Part shown: positions 1 through 5,890 of the stretch, piece after piece
Numbering within the stretch: the stretch's first letter is position 1
Layout of the letters: each line of letters opens with the position of its first letter
NCBI GenBank assembly: GCA_049322335.1
Contig: JBMORL010000106.1
Span: 1-7,077 of the forward strand
From: JBMORL01 sp049322335
Lineage (GTDB): Bacteria; Bacteroidota; Bacteroidia; Flavobacteriales_D; UBA2798
DNA length: 7,077 nucleotides
Reading direction: 5' to 3'
Program-made: the position numbers and the translations under genes
Notes under the pieces: model-generated
Databases searched by the model: none
Told to the model about the DNA's origin: nothing
What the model saw: the letters and a program-made list of their open reading frames with translations, nothing else

Positions 1-124
1 GAGTTATCCAACGACGAGCATATGGTCTGCGCGATGAAGAATATCTGCGCCTGAAAATACTCACGTCTATGCTCCCGAAGCTCTAAAAAACATGAAATTT
101 ACCCACACTCTTTCACGAAGACCC
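1..124 (+). mobile_element. right end of an ISL3-like insertion sequence (partial)
   Basis: The window opens inside an IS. A transposase tail ends at 86, followed by a short untranslated end. Read on the minus strand from 124 inward, the DNA begins GGGTCTTCGTGAAAGAGTG, which resembles the GG-N-TCTT type of ISL3 terminal inverted repeat, so the outer edge is placed near 124. The left end lies outside the window, so neither the partner repeat nor the target duplication (8 bp is usual for the family) can be checked. The element truncates the neighbouring hydrolase gene, whose last codons run into it. Family assignment rests on the transposase tail and the terminal sequence. The exact edge is inferred. 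Confidence 0.55.
3..86 (+). CDS. ISL3-family transposase, C-terminal tail (partial)
   Basis: An open frame runs in from the window edge and stops with TAA at 84-86. The last 27 residues include QRRAYGLRDEEYLRLKIL, which matches the end of ISL3-family transposases: a basic (K/R)RxAYGxRxxEY(F/L)RLK helix near the C terminus of the DDE transposase domain. It is the only plus-strand gene in the window. The catalytic part lies outside, so activity cannot be judged. The frame is too short for independent domain support, and the call rests on this one motif plus the inverted-repeat-like sequence just after it. Confidence 0.6.
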   Translation, partial: VIQRRAYGLRDEEYLRLKILTSMLPKL

Positions 125-971
125 TTTTATTGATTATGTTTGCAATTCTTGAAGCTGCTTCTCTTACTGTTTTTCTATCCGGGTGTATTCCGTCTCCTCT
201 ATGAGTGAAGCGTTCTCCCCATACGTCAAGAATTATTGCGCCTTCAGAATTCTCCGCTATTCTTGCCTGATATATTTCCCGGAATTGGGTATAGCTGTAT
301 TCATCTATTACCCAATAAAGTTGCAATCCGCGCTTAACAAGGCTGAGATTAAGATCTTTGTATTTAGGTAGTAACGTCACAATGGGGGTAATGCCGAGAT
401 ATTTTGCATAGTTAATCACTTTGACTATTCTATCTACTGATTTTTCGAAATCTTTGATTCCACACGGCATAGCAACTATTTGAGGTTGACCAAAGGCGTC
501 CGAGTGAATGCAATCATTTGGTATGTCGATAATTGCGTAGCTTGCATTGTATCCAGCAACGGTCATTGGATTCATCGGATCATATATGGCGACTCGTTTC
601 AGCGCATTTTTAAACTGAGACATAAAGCCCAACATTCTTCCGCCGGGCAAACACTCGTACATAAGGCACGACTTTCTATCAAAGGTTGTACTGCCAACAG
701 CCCCTTCATTGACAACAAGCCCGTTTAGTTTTCCATCTCTAACCAGCGCATCTCCCAGACTTAGATATGCACCAGACCCTACAGCTAAACCGTTAAGAGC
801 ACCGAAAAAGTTGTCATCAATTCGGGTGGTTCCATTTACATACGACGATCCAATGACTATGATCGCTTCACCTTCATTATTATGCTCCGCATGAGAAACG
901 ACAGGGCAGAAAATTATAGTTATGGAAAATGTTGCCTTGCAAATAATGGCTAGTGGTTCTATCCCTTTCAT
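99..971 (-). CDS. secreted SGNH/GDSL-like hydrolase, 3' end supplied by an IS
   Basis: This is a predicted exported esterase/acyl-hydrolase-type protein of 290 residues. The ATG at 971 is chosen over the one at 1004 because GGAAAA lies just before it and translation then begins with a classic signal peptide: MKG, a hydrophobic stretch and a VSHA cleavage-like site (residues 1-28). SGNH blocks are visible. Block I is IVIGSSYVNG with probable nucleophile Ser43 (GSS instead of GDS). Block II Gly lies in NEGAVGS near residue 90. The block III Asn lies in IPND (Asn152). Block V is GDGIHPD with Asp260 and His263. The natural C terminus is lost: the last seven codons (VFVKECG) and the stop lie inside the IS terminal repeat. 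All catalytic blocks precede the junction, so the enzyme may still work. The substrate is unknown. An acyl or acetyl ester is the family norm. Confidence 0.72.
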   Translation of the reverse strand: MKGIEPLAIICKATFSITIIFCPVVSHAEHNNEGEAIIVIGSSYVNGTTRIDDNFFGALNGLAVGSGAYLSLGDALVRDGKLNGLVVNEGAVGSTTFDRKSCLMYECLPGGRMLGFMSQFKNALKRVAIYDPMNPMTVAGYNASYAIIDIPNDCIHSDAFGQPQIVAMPCGIKDFEKSVDRIVKVINYAKYLGITPIVTLLPKYKDLNLSLVKRGLQLYWVIDEYSYTQFREIYQARIAENSEGAIILDVWGERFTHRGDGIHPDRKTVREAASRIANIINKRVFVKECG

Positions 972-1028
972 TTTTCCAATTTCCGATTGAATGTTATTCC
1001 ACATTTAACATTGATCGCATTTAAAATT

Positions 1029-1160
1029 TCACAGCCTTATCTTTTTATTCTTCACAAATTTCCGCTGGTTTTCTACAAAATCCAACAACCGCCGCTCCTG
1101 CCGAATTATTGAACCGCATTGCACTTCGTGGCTGAATTCACCTCTCAAAAACAACTCATT
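1029..1160 (-). pseudogene. unidentified ORF remnant downstream of the Ada-like gene
   Basis: The gap between the Ada-like gene and the hydrolase holds a minus-strand open frame of about 43 codons ending with TGA at 1029-1031. Its product is strongly charged and protein-like, including IIRQERRLLDFVENQRKFV followed by a lysine-rich end. It has no ATG. A TTG at 1154 overlaps the end of the Ada-like gene by a few bases, so coupled translation of a tiny protein is possible, but a truncated C-terminal gene remnant is more likely. GC content around 1085-1130 is higher than in the surroundings, hinting at a different origin. I do not recognise the family. It could also be chance, since the opposite strand is partly open as well. 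Confidence 0.3.
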
Positions 1161-2100
1161 CTATTCTATGCGTTACTGAATTTTTCTCATGCAGCAACAA
1201 CGATTTTTTACGTTCAATGCCTCCACCATAACCAACTAATTCACCGTTGCTGCCAATAACACGATGGCAAGGAACAAGGATAGAAATTTTATTTTTCCCA
1301 TTTGCCGCAGCAATAGCCCTAACGGAATTTAAGTCACCATATTTTATGGCTTGTTCTTTATAACTACAAACTTCCCCATATGGAATGTTCATCAGAAAAG
1401 ACCAGATTTTTTTCTGAAAATCTGTTCCAATAAGATCTAATGGCACACCAAAGATTTGTCGTTGCCCATCAAAGTATTCGGCAAGCTGCTTTCCAAGACT
1501 CTGAGTATGGGTGTTGTTTGCAAACAAAAAATGCCCTTGAGTCTTTTTTTGAATTTCATTCAGCTCAGTTTCCAATATTTTCCTATCTACGAACTCCAAC
1601 AAGCACAATCCACGTTGAGTGTGTATTGCTACCATCAAGCCAAGTGGAGTCTGAACGTAGTGCGTGAATAATGCCTCACCACCTACTTTTTTTTCACGTA
1701 ACATGAAATTGACACGTTTAACTCTAATATACTTTCCTAAAGACAATTTCGCATGTTTCTGAAAATTACCTTTGATTTCATTTAAAGCATCTGCCGATTC
1801 AATAGGGTGCTCTCTGAATGATTTTGCTGGTAGTGACTCTTTCTCTATCCATAAAGCATATTTACCTGTTTCGTCATCATGGAACAATGACGCGAGAGGG
1901 TGACATACCTTACATTCTCTATAGCCTAATGCAATACAAGCTTCAAGCGATGCATAAAAAATCACGTTCTCAGAAAGTGGTTTTTTACACGGGCATGATG
2001 GTTTACAAAAAATACCCGTTGTTTTAACAGCAGCAAAAAATTTCCCATCGAAATACTTATCTTTTTTGCACAATATTTGATATAAATCAGCATGTTTCAT
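1156..2100 (-). CDS. ada: Ada-like methylated-DNA repair protein with reduced AraC region
   Basis: This is an alkylation-damage repair protein of 314 residues. The N-terminal Ada zinc domain (about 1-70) has Cys32, Cys36, Cys63 and Cys66 in the TTGIFCKPSC...ECKVC pattern. By homology to E. coli Ada, Cys32 would be the methylphosphotriester acceptor. The C-terminal O6-alkylguanine methyltransferase domain (about 143-308) is complete, with RAIAAANGKN (Arg261 finger), LVPCHRVIG with acceptor Cys278, and GYGGG. Between them E. coli Ada has a full AraC-type module with two helix-turn-helix units. Here only about 70 residues remain, with a trace of the first unit (LSLGKYIRVKRVNFMLRE, near 119-136) and no second one. 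The length fits: 314 against 354 in E. coli. It probably repairs DNA but may not activate transcription. Its ATG lies 5 bp after the stop of the PEP-mutase-like gene, so it is probably co-transcribed. No good Shine-Dalgarno is visible. Confidence 0.88.
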   Translation of the reverse strand: MKHADLYQILCKKDKYFDGKFFAAVKTTGIFCKPSCPCKKPLSENVIFYASLEACIALGYRECKVCHPLASLFHDDETGKYALWIEKESLPAKSFREHPIESADALNEIKGNFQKHAKLSLGKYIRVKRVNFMLREKKVGGEALFTHYVQTPLGLMVAIHTQRGLCLLEFVDRKILETELNEIQKKTQGHFLFANNTHTQSLGKQLAEYFDGQRQIFGVPLDLIGTDFQKKIWSFLMNIPYGEVCSYKEQAIKYGDLNSVRAIAAANGKNKISILVPCHRVIGSNGELVGYGGGIERKKSLLLHEKNSVTHRIE

Positions 2101-2105
2101 GTTAT

Positions 2106-2894
2106 TTATTTGGCAACAAACAAAGAGGTCAATGAGCCGTGTTTATATAGACAATCAGTTTTTTGTGTGCTCAAAATTTCTTTACTAAATTCTTCAATGC
2201 ACGCAATAACCGCGTCTGACATTGCATTACCGTAACTAAAGCGTTTTACACCAATTATTGTCAATTTATTAATGTCTGTTAAATTTGGTAGTGACATTAA
2301 ATTAAGTGGCACGTTAATTTCAGAAAGAAGTTGTTTCACATCAGAAATTTCTGACATACATGGAACGAAAACACCATCTGCACCAACAGATTCATATAAT
2401 TTTGCTCTAGCAATAGTTTCTTCAAGTGGGTTGTCGAGTTGCAAGTACGTGTCAATACGTGCGTTTACAAAAAAATCTGAGAATCCTTCACTTAAAAGTG
2501 TTTGTTTGATTTTATAGACAACATCTGCGTAGGATTTTTTTTCTTTCAATCCATGATCTGGAATCGAATCTTCAATGTTAATCCCAGCACAACCCATACG
2601 AGCCAAGACCAAAACATTCGCAACAATTTCATCAATTTTTTCAGAATAACCCGATTCAATGTCCACAGATACAGGGATATTGACAACCTTAAGAATTTTC
2701 TCAATAACACTAACTAATTGTTTAAAATCAATAATTTCACCATCCTTATAACCAAGGCTGTTTGCAATCCCCCAGCTTGTTGTGCCAATTGCACGAAAAC
2801 CAGCCTGTTCCATCACTAATGCCGACATCGCATCCCATGCATTACCTATAATCAAGCAACTTTTCTGAGAGTGTAGTTCTTTAAACGAGTCCAT
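2106..2894 (-). CDS. isocitrate lyase / PEP mutase superfamily protein
   Basis: This is a TIM-barrel enzyme of 262 residues in the PEP mutase/isocitrate lyase superfamily, which makes or breaks C-C or P-C bonds next to a carboxylate using Mg2+. Visible marks are NAWDAMSA near residue 18, GTTSWGIANSLG near 37, VDIESGYS with metal-site candidates Asp78 and Glu80, INIEDS with Glu108, and NARID with Arg146. The isocitrate lyase KKCGH motif is absent and the mobile loop (EDSIPDHGLKEKKS) is not that of true PEP mutase, so it is more like the uncharacterised 2-methylisocitrate-lyase/oxaloacetate-hydrolase-like branch. The ATG at 2894 is preferred over an in-frame TTG at 2924 because TTTGGAAAA lies just upstream. 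It lies between the methyltransferase and Ada-like genes in an apparent operon. A phosphonate-forming role cannot be claimed, since no decarboxylase or transaminase partner is in the window. Confidence 0.82.
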   Translation of the reverse strand: MDSFKELHSQKSCLIIGNAWDAMSALVMEQAGFRAIGTTSWGIANSLGYKDGEIIDFKQLVSVIEKILKVVNIPVSVDIESGYSEKIDEIVANVLVLARMGCAGINIEDSIPDHGLKEKKSYADVVYKIKQTLLSEGFSDFFVNARIDTYLQLDNPLEETIARAKLYESVGADGVFVPCMSEISDVKQLLSEINVPLNLMSLPNLTDINKLTIIGVKRFSYGNAMSDAVIACIEEFSKEILSTQKTDCLYKHGSLTSLFVAK

Positions 2895-2936
2895 ATATTT
2901 TCCAAAATTAAATAGACATAACAACGATTATGATAT

Positions 2937-2952
2937 GAAAAAATATTTTTTC
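2937..2952. repeat. 16-bp perfect AT palindrome between two genes
   Basis: GAAAAAATATTTTTTC reads the same on both strands and sits in the 64-bp gap between the methyltransferase stop and the PEP-mutase-like start. It could be a weak hairpin or a binding site, but an A/T-only palindrome is easily expected in DNA this AT-rich. Confidence 0.3.
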
Positions 2953-2958
2953 AAGGTT

Positions 2959-3852
2959 TTATGCCTTTGCCAACTCAACAATTCCATGAAAGCCGTGAAT
3001 ATGAGCTAATAACCAACCATCTGCCTGTAGATATTTTTGTTCCAATGCCTTTGCAGGATAGTTGTTTCTAACTGTGTAATTAAGTTTTTTTGCAAAATCT
3101 TCTATTCCTACAGGATCAACCCCAAACAAATGCGGCTCACCAATGGCTTGCAACTCTCGTGCAAGCTCTTTTGCACCATAGTAACTAAGATTGCCATTAA
3201 TGTAATCGGCATATGCATAGTCAAAGACAATTTGAAGTTCATCTTCAAAAAATTTTGTAAGAGACGACAAAATTTCAATAGTTGTCTTTTCTTCTAAAAA
3301 ATAAGTCACACCCTCCCACAAAATAAGAGTAGCTTTATTTCTTAAAATTCCAGCTTGATGAAAACTGTCAATCAAAGATTCTTCATGGAAATTAATGGCG
3401 ATGTATTGAGTTGCAGGTTGTTGGTTGATGTCGAATGTATTTTTAATAACTTGTTTCTTGTATTCAATCATTGCCTGCAAATCAAACTCATACACTTGGT
3501 GGTTAGTCAGAAACTCTTTGAAACGTAGGTGTCGCGAATCAAAACCAGCACCTAAAATAATAATTTGTCCATCTTGGTTTTTTTTGATCCAATTTAATAA
3601 AGATTCATCAAATTGCTTTGTTCTCACTAAATGATAATACATGCAACCAGGCACTCTTTCCTGTAGATTATTGCGTGCTTGTTGAGAATTTTTTAAAAAA
3701 TCACTCCACGGAGCCGAAACAAAGTGTTTCGCCAAAAAATCGGGGTTTTCTAAACAGTCTTTAGTTTCCGCTAATAAAGCACGCATAAGTGCGGTAACAC
3801 TTGCACTTTGAATAAAGTCAGTATGATCTCGTTTTGGAGCTATTTTAGACAT
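2959..3852 (-). CDS. SAM-dependent methyltransferase, leucine carboxyl methyltransferase family
   Basis: This is a class I SAM-dependent O-methyltransferase of 297 residues in the LCM (PPM1-like, TIGR00027-type) family, whose members methyl-esterify carboxyl groups or methylate hydroxyls of small molecules. SAM motif I is IIILGAGFDSRHLRF (residues 97-111), with a following acidic VYEFD at 120-124. The family-typical post-II motif is WEGVTYFL (179-186). An N-terminal helical region with the TALMRALL segment (20-27) is also typical. The ATG at 3852 has AAAGG about 8 bases upstream. It lies downstream of the ThiF-like gene and the small ORFs on the same strand, so a carboxyl-capping role in the same pathway is attractive but inferred. 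The substrate cannot be read from sequence. Confidence 0.83.
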   Translation of the reverse strand: MSKIAPKRDHTDFIQSASVTALMRALLAETKDCLENPDFLAKHFVSAPWSDFLKNSQQARNNLQERVPGCMYYHLVRTKQFDESLLNWIKKNQDGQIIILGAGFDSRHLRFKEFLTNHQVYEFDLQAMIEYKKQVIKNTFDINQQPATQYIAINFHEESLIDSFHQAGILRNKATLILWEGVTYFLEEKTTIEILSSLTKFFEDELQIVFDYAYADYINGNLSYYGAKELARELQAIGEPHLFGVDPVGIEDFAKKLNYTVRNNYPAKALEQKYLQADGWLLAHIHGFHGIVELAKA

Positions 3853-3941
3853 TTTTTTACCTTTAGTACTAATTAAACAGCGCTATTAATACAGCCACTA
3901 AAACTACTTTCATCGGGTTTTTGTATCGGAATTTACGTTTG

Positions 3942-4019
3942 TTAATCTAACAGACTTAATAGCTCATTTTTGAGTTGATTCTCCAATCCATTCATATAAC
4001 TCTTAATTATCATTGTCAT
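3942..4019 (-). CDS. possible 25-residue ORF, ATGA-overlapped with the upstream small ORF
   Basis: A minus-strand ORF starts at ATG 4019 and ends at TAA 3942-3944. Its product is 25 residues: MTMIIKSYMNGL, then ENQLKNELLSLLD, which would form an amphipathic helix. The start codon overlaps the TGA of the frameshifted upstream small ORF as ATGA, the common arrangement for translational coupling. No separate Shine-Dalgarno is clear. Too short for family assignment. It may be a second peptide, the end of an ancestral longer product, or chance. Confidence 0.3.
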   Translation of the reverse strand: MTMIIKSYMNGLENQLKNELLSLLD

Positions 4020-4191
4020 TGAAAAGAGTAATTATCACCATTTGCGCATTTAGGTTTTATATCACCACTGCTTTCAGGAACAATTTCCGTCCATAACTCA
4101 TCCCATCCGCATTAACTCGAAATTCTTTTTCATTGACAGCCGTAACTGTGAAAGGGAGAAGCGACATAGGTAAAAAATATTTATTTTTCAT
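4016..4191 (-). pseudogene. small peptide-like gene overlapping the ThiF stop, apparent frameshift
   Basis: The ATG at 4191 lies inside the last codons of the ThiF-like gene, with GGAATG just upstream. The uninterrupted frame (4057-4191) gives 44 residues: MKNKYFLPMSLLPFTVTA, then VNEKEFRVNADG, then MSYGRKLFLKAVVI. The first part resembles a short leader with a basic start and hydrophobic core. In the frame entered by adding one base at the GGG run (4102-4104), the chain continues after NADG as DELWTEIVPESSG, then DIKPKCANGDNYSFQ, with a stop at 4016-4018 that overlaps the next ATG. This 58-residue version is the more protein-like. Either the gene is broken by a one-base loss, or there is a sequencing error or programmed slip. 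No family is recognised. Position suggests a peptide substrate for the adjacent enzymes. Confidence 0.45.
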
Positions 4192-5107
4192 AAGCATTCC
4201 ATGTAATCGCTAAGTCTTGTTTGTTTTTAAATTCACCATCACTGGTAACAATTTCTCCAGTCATTGTTGCGGCATCATAAACATACATTTGTGGAATTGG
4301 CGGTAGCCATTTTGCGTATGGCGCATACTCTTTGTCGAGTAGAGACAAAATTACACGCTGTGTTAAAATGCCTTCAGCCAAGGGCGGAGCCCCAGCAAAA
4401 ATAGGAACGGCTTTGTTGTCGTCAATCCATCGTAATATTTCTTCGTGTGATGGGAAGTGAGGTAATTTTGGAGACCATAGCTTAATTAATCGATCAGTTA
4501 GTTCTGGGCTTAATTTTGTATTTTCATCAATCCCATACCAATTCTCAATCGGCAAACTGTCTTTTTCAAATTTATACATGTGAGCATTCCAGCCCACAAC
4601 AGAACACGCCAAAATGCATTTGGTTTTTTCTGATTTTCTAAATGCACGATGTAAGGCGAATTTTTCTTTAACAACGTAAAAATCTAACTGATCCAACACC
4701 AGATCACAGCCATTTACAAACTCTTCAGCGTTGTCAACCGTAACGCCATCTTTGTACACCTCGATTGTCACATCTTCGGCAAGTTCATATACAAATTTAC
4801 CAACAACTTCAGCCTTGTTCTTACCAATATTTGCTTTTGATGCGCCAAGTTGACGGTTAACATTCGACCAGTCAAATGTATCAGGATCTGCGAGTTTAAT
4901 TTTTTTAACCCCAAAGCGTGCCAAACGTAAACCCATGGCGCCACCAATGCCGCCAGACCCAGCAATGCCAATAGTGCTATTAGCCAAAATAGATTGTGAG
5001 GCTAACTGCTCTTCTACATTCCTACCAAGAAACGCTTCTGTGCGGCTAACTCGCTTCTTATAGTTTTCTTCATTAAAAATTGCTTCATGAATGATTCGTT
5101 GATTCAT
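4181..5107 (-). CDS. ThiF/MoeB/HesA-family E1-like adenylating enzyme
   Basis: This is an E1-like enzyme of 308 residues. The family activates a carboxylate, usually the C terminus of a small protein or peptide, as an acyl-adenylate with ATP. The Rossmann nucleotide loop is GIAGSGGIGG (47-56). The second motif is ADPDTFDWSNVNRQLG (73-88), containing Asp76, Asn84 and the Arg85 finger, then Lys98 in GKNKAEV. The Mg/ATP Asp lies in DLVLDQLD (Asp139). The CxxC zinc pairs of MoeB/ThiF are absent. Cys164 and Cys168 (KCILACSVVGWN) are the only cysteines in the central region and could carry a thioester. The C-terminal third (PIFAGAPPLAEGI onward) is not rhodanese. Only 12 bp separate it from the upstream GNAT gene, AGAGAAA precedes the ATG, and its stop overlaps a small ORF. 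These points suit modification of a peptide encoded in the operon. Confidence 0.85.
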   Translation of the reverse strand: MNQRIIHEAIFNEENYKKRVSRTEAFLGRNVEEQLASQSILANSTIGIAGSGGIGGAMGLRLARFGVKKIKLADPDTFDWSNVNRQLGASKANIGKNKAEVVGKFVYELAEDVTIEVYKDGVTVDNAEEFVNGCDLVLDQLDFYVVKEKFALHRAFRKSEKTKCILACSVVGWNAHMYKFEKDSLPIENWYGIDENTKLSPELTDRLIKLWSPKLPHFPSHEEILRWIDDNKAVPIFAGAPPLAEGILTQRVILSLLDKEYAPYAKWLPPIPQMYVYDAATMTGEIVTSDGEFKNKQDLAITWNAYEK

Positions 5108-5119
5108 TGTTTTCTCTTT

Positions 5120-5698
5120 TTAAAATTGAAATGTGGATGCATATTTTTGACGCAAATTTTTATTGTTCAATGGTGTTTCTATTTTTGTTCTTACGTTAAA
5201 TTTCATAATTTTCACTTCACCATACTCAGGGTGATGCATAACACCTAAATGAGATTCGAATCCGAGTTTTTCAAAGTATCCGTATAAATTCGGACTACAG
5301 TCCATCACAATCCATTGAATATTAAACTTATGACAACACTCAACCGTTGCTAATGCAAGTGCGTATCCTAAATCCCGATTACGATGTTCCTTATAAATCA
5401 TGTAGCGAGTGACAATGCAGACATTGTTTTCATGAAACTCGTGTAATTGATAAAGATCATGGTAATAAGACAAATCGCTGGTACTCGGCCGACTGATGCG
5501 TGATGTCCCTATAATTCGACCTTCATTTTTTAGCAAAATAATGTCAGAATTCGGCTCTAAATCATCCAAAATCAATTCGTCAGAATGATTTGCATATTCA
5601 GAATTTCTATTCATTTCCCTGAAATAAATGTCGTACCACACTTTATAAACTTTTGGTCGTTCCTTTTTATCACATAAAGTAAATATGAAATTTCCCAT
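5120..5698 (-). CDS. GNAT-fold acyltransferase, autoinducer-synthase/FeeM-like
   Basis: This is a GNAT-superfamily N-acyltransferase of 192 residues. The acyl-CoA or acyl-carrier binding motif A is VTRYMIYKEHRNRDLGYALA (residues 96-115), with the R-x-x-G-x-A loop at 108-113. The C-terminal GNAT motif is YFEKLGF (141-147). The N-terminal VYKVWYDIYFREM (17-29) and the TRYMI segment recall LuxI and N-acyl-amino-acid synthase (FeeM) branches, which transfer long acyl chains to amino groups. This finer placement is tentative. The last 20 residues are polar and outside the fold. The start is well fixed: GAGGGG lies about 4 bases before ATG 5698. It is the first AT-rich gene after the intron fragment and forms a tight pair with the ThiF-like gene. 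Confidence 0.78.
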   Translation of the reverse strand: MGNFIFTLCDKKERPKVYKVWYDIYFREMNRNSEYANHSDELILDDLEPNSDIILLKNEGRIIGTSRISRPSTSDLSYYHDLYQLHEFHENNVCIVTRYMIYKEHRNRDLGYALALATVECCHKFNIQWIVMDCSPNLYGYFEKLGFESHLGVMHHPEYGEVKIMKFNVRTKIETPLNNKNLRQKYASTFQF

Positions 5699-5699
5699 T

Positions 5700-5870
5700 T
5701 CCCCTCTTTCTCAAATGTCACCCTCATGCAATTGCGCCTCGCTTCGTTCGCTGTGATCATCTTACGGTGGGGCTTGCACCCACAAGAGTGCGCCCATGCT
5801 GGGCGCACTAAAAATAAGACGTGGTCACGATGCGGCATGAGGTCTCTATCTCTGATCGCAGAAAAACACG
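5700..5870 (-). mobile_element. probable group II intron 5' fragment (domain I), no maturase
   Basis: The minus strand between the luxI stop and the GNAT start carries structured non-coding sequence. A perfect 10-bp stem (AGTGCGCCCA at 5787-5796 pairing with TGGGCGCACT at 5800-5809) is followed by GTGGGTGCAAGCCCCAC (5767-5783) and then CGAACGAAGCGAGGCGCAA. The GTGCGCCCAGCATGGGCGCAC plus GGTGCAAG-CCC pattern is what I know from domain I of bacterial group II introns. No reverse transcriptase/maturase and no domain V/VI follow, since the GNAT gene starts at 5698, so this is a truncated remnant. Ends are approximate. The GNAT Shine-Dalgarno lies at its downstream edge, so it forms part of that gene's 5' untranslated region. 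Confidence 0.55.
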
Positions 5871-5890
5871 CTCTGTTACGTGCGACTCGA

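Noticed and set aside
972..1004. Upstream ATG for the hydrolase
   Set aside because: No ribosome site precedes it, and it would put 11 polar residues ahead of a normal signal peptide that begins at ATG 971.
2895..2924. Longer TTG start for the PEP-mutase-like protein
   Set aside because: The 10 extra residues do not look like family sequence, and the internal ATG at 2894 has a good GGAAAA ribosome site.
4033..4067. Short direct repeat TGGTGATA, two copies 27 bp apart on the minus strand
   Set aside because: Two copies of an 8-mer in AT-rich DNA are not strong evidence. They lie within the frameshifted small ORF and no mobile or regulatory structure goes with them.
4768..4971. 67-codon minus-strand frame inside the ThiF-like gene
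   Set aside because: It is a shadow of the nucleotide-binding region of the ThiF-like gene in another frame.
5787..5809. Strong GC hairpin as a terminator of luxI
   Set aside because: The stem is perfect, but no T run follows on either strand. It fits better as part of the group II intron domain I.
5611..5838. Minus-strand 75-codon frame across the intron fragment into the GNAT start
   Set aside because: Its codons fall on structured intron-like sequence and it overlaps the well-supported GNAT start in another frame.
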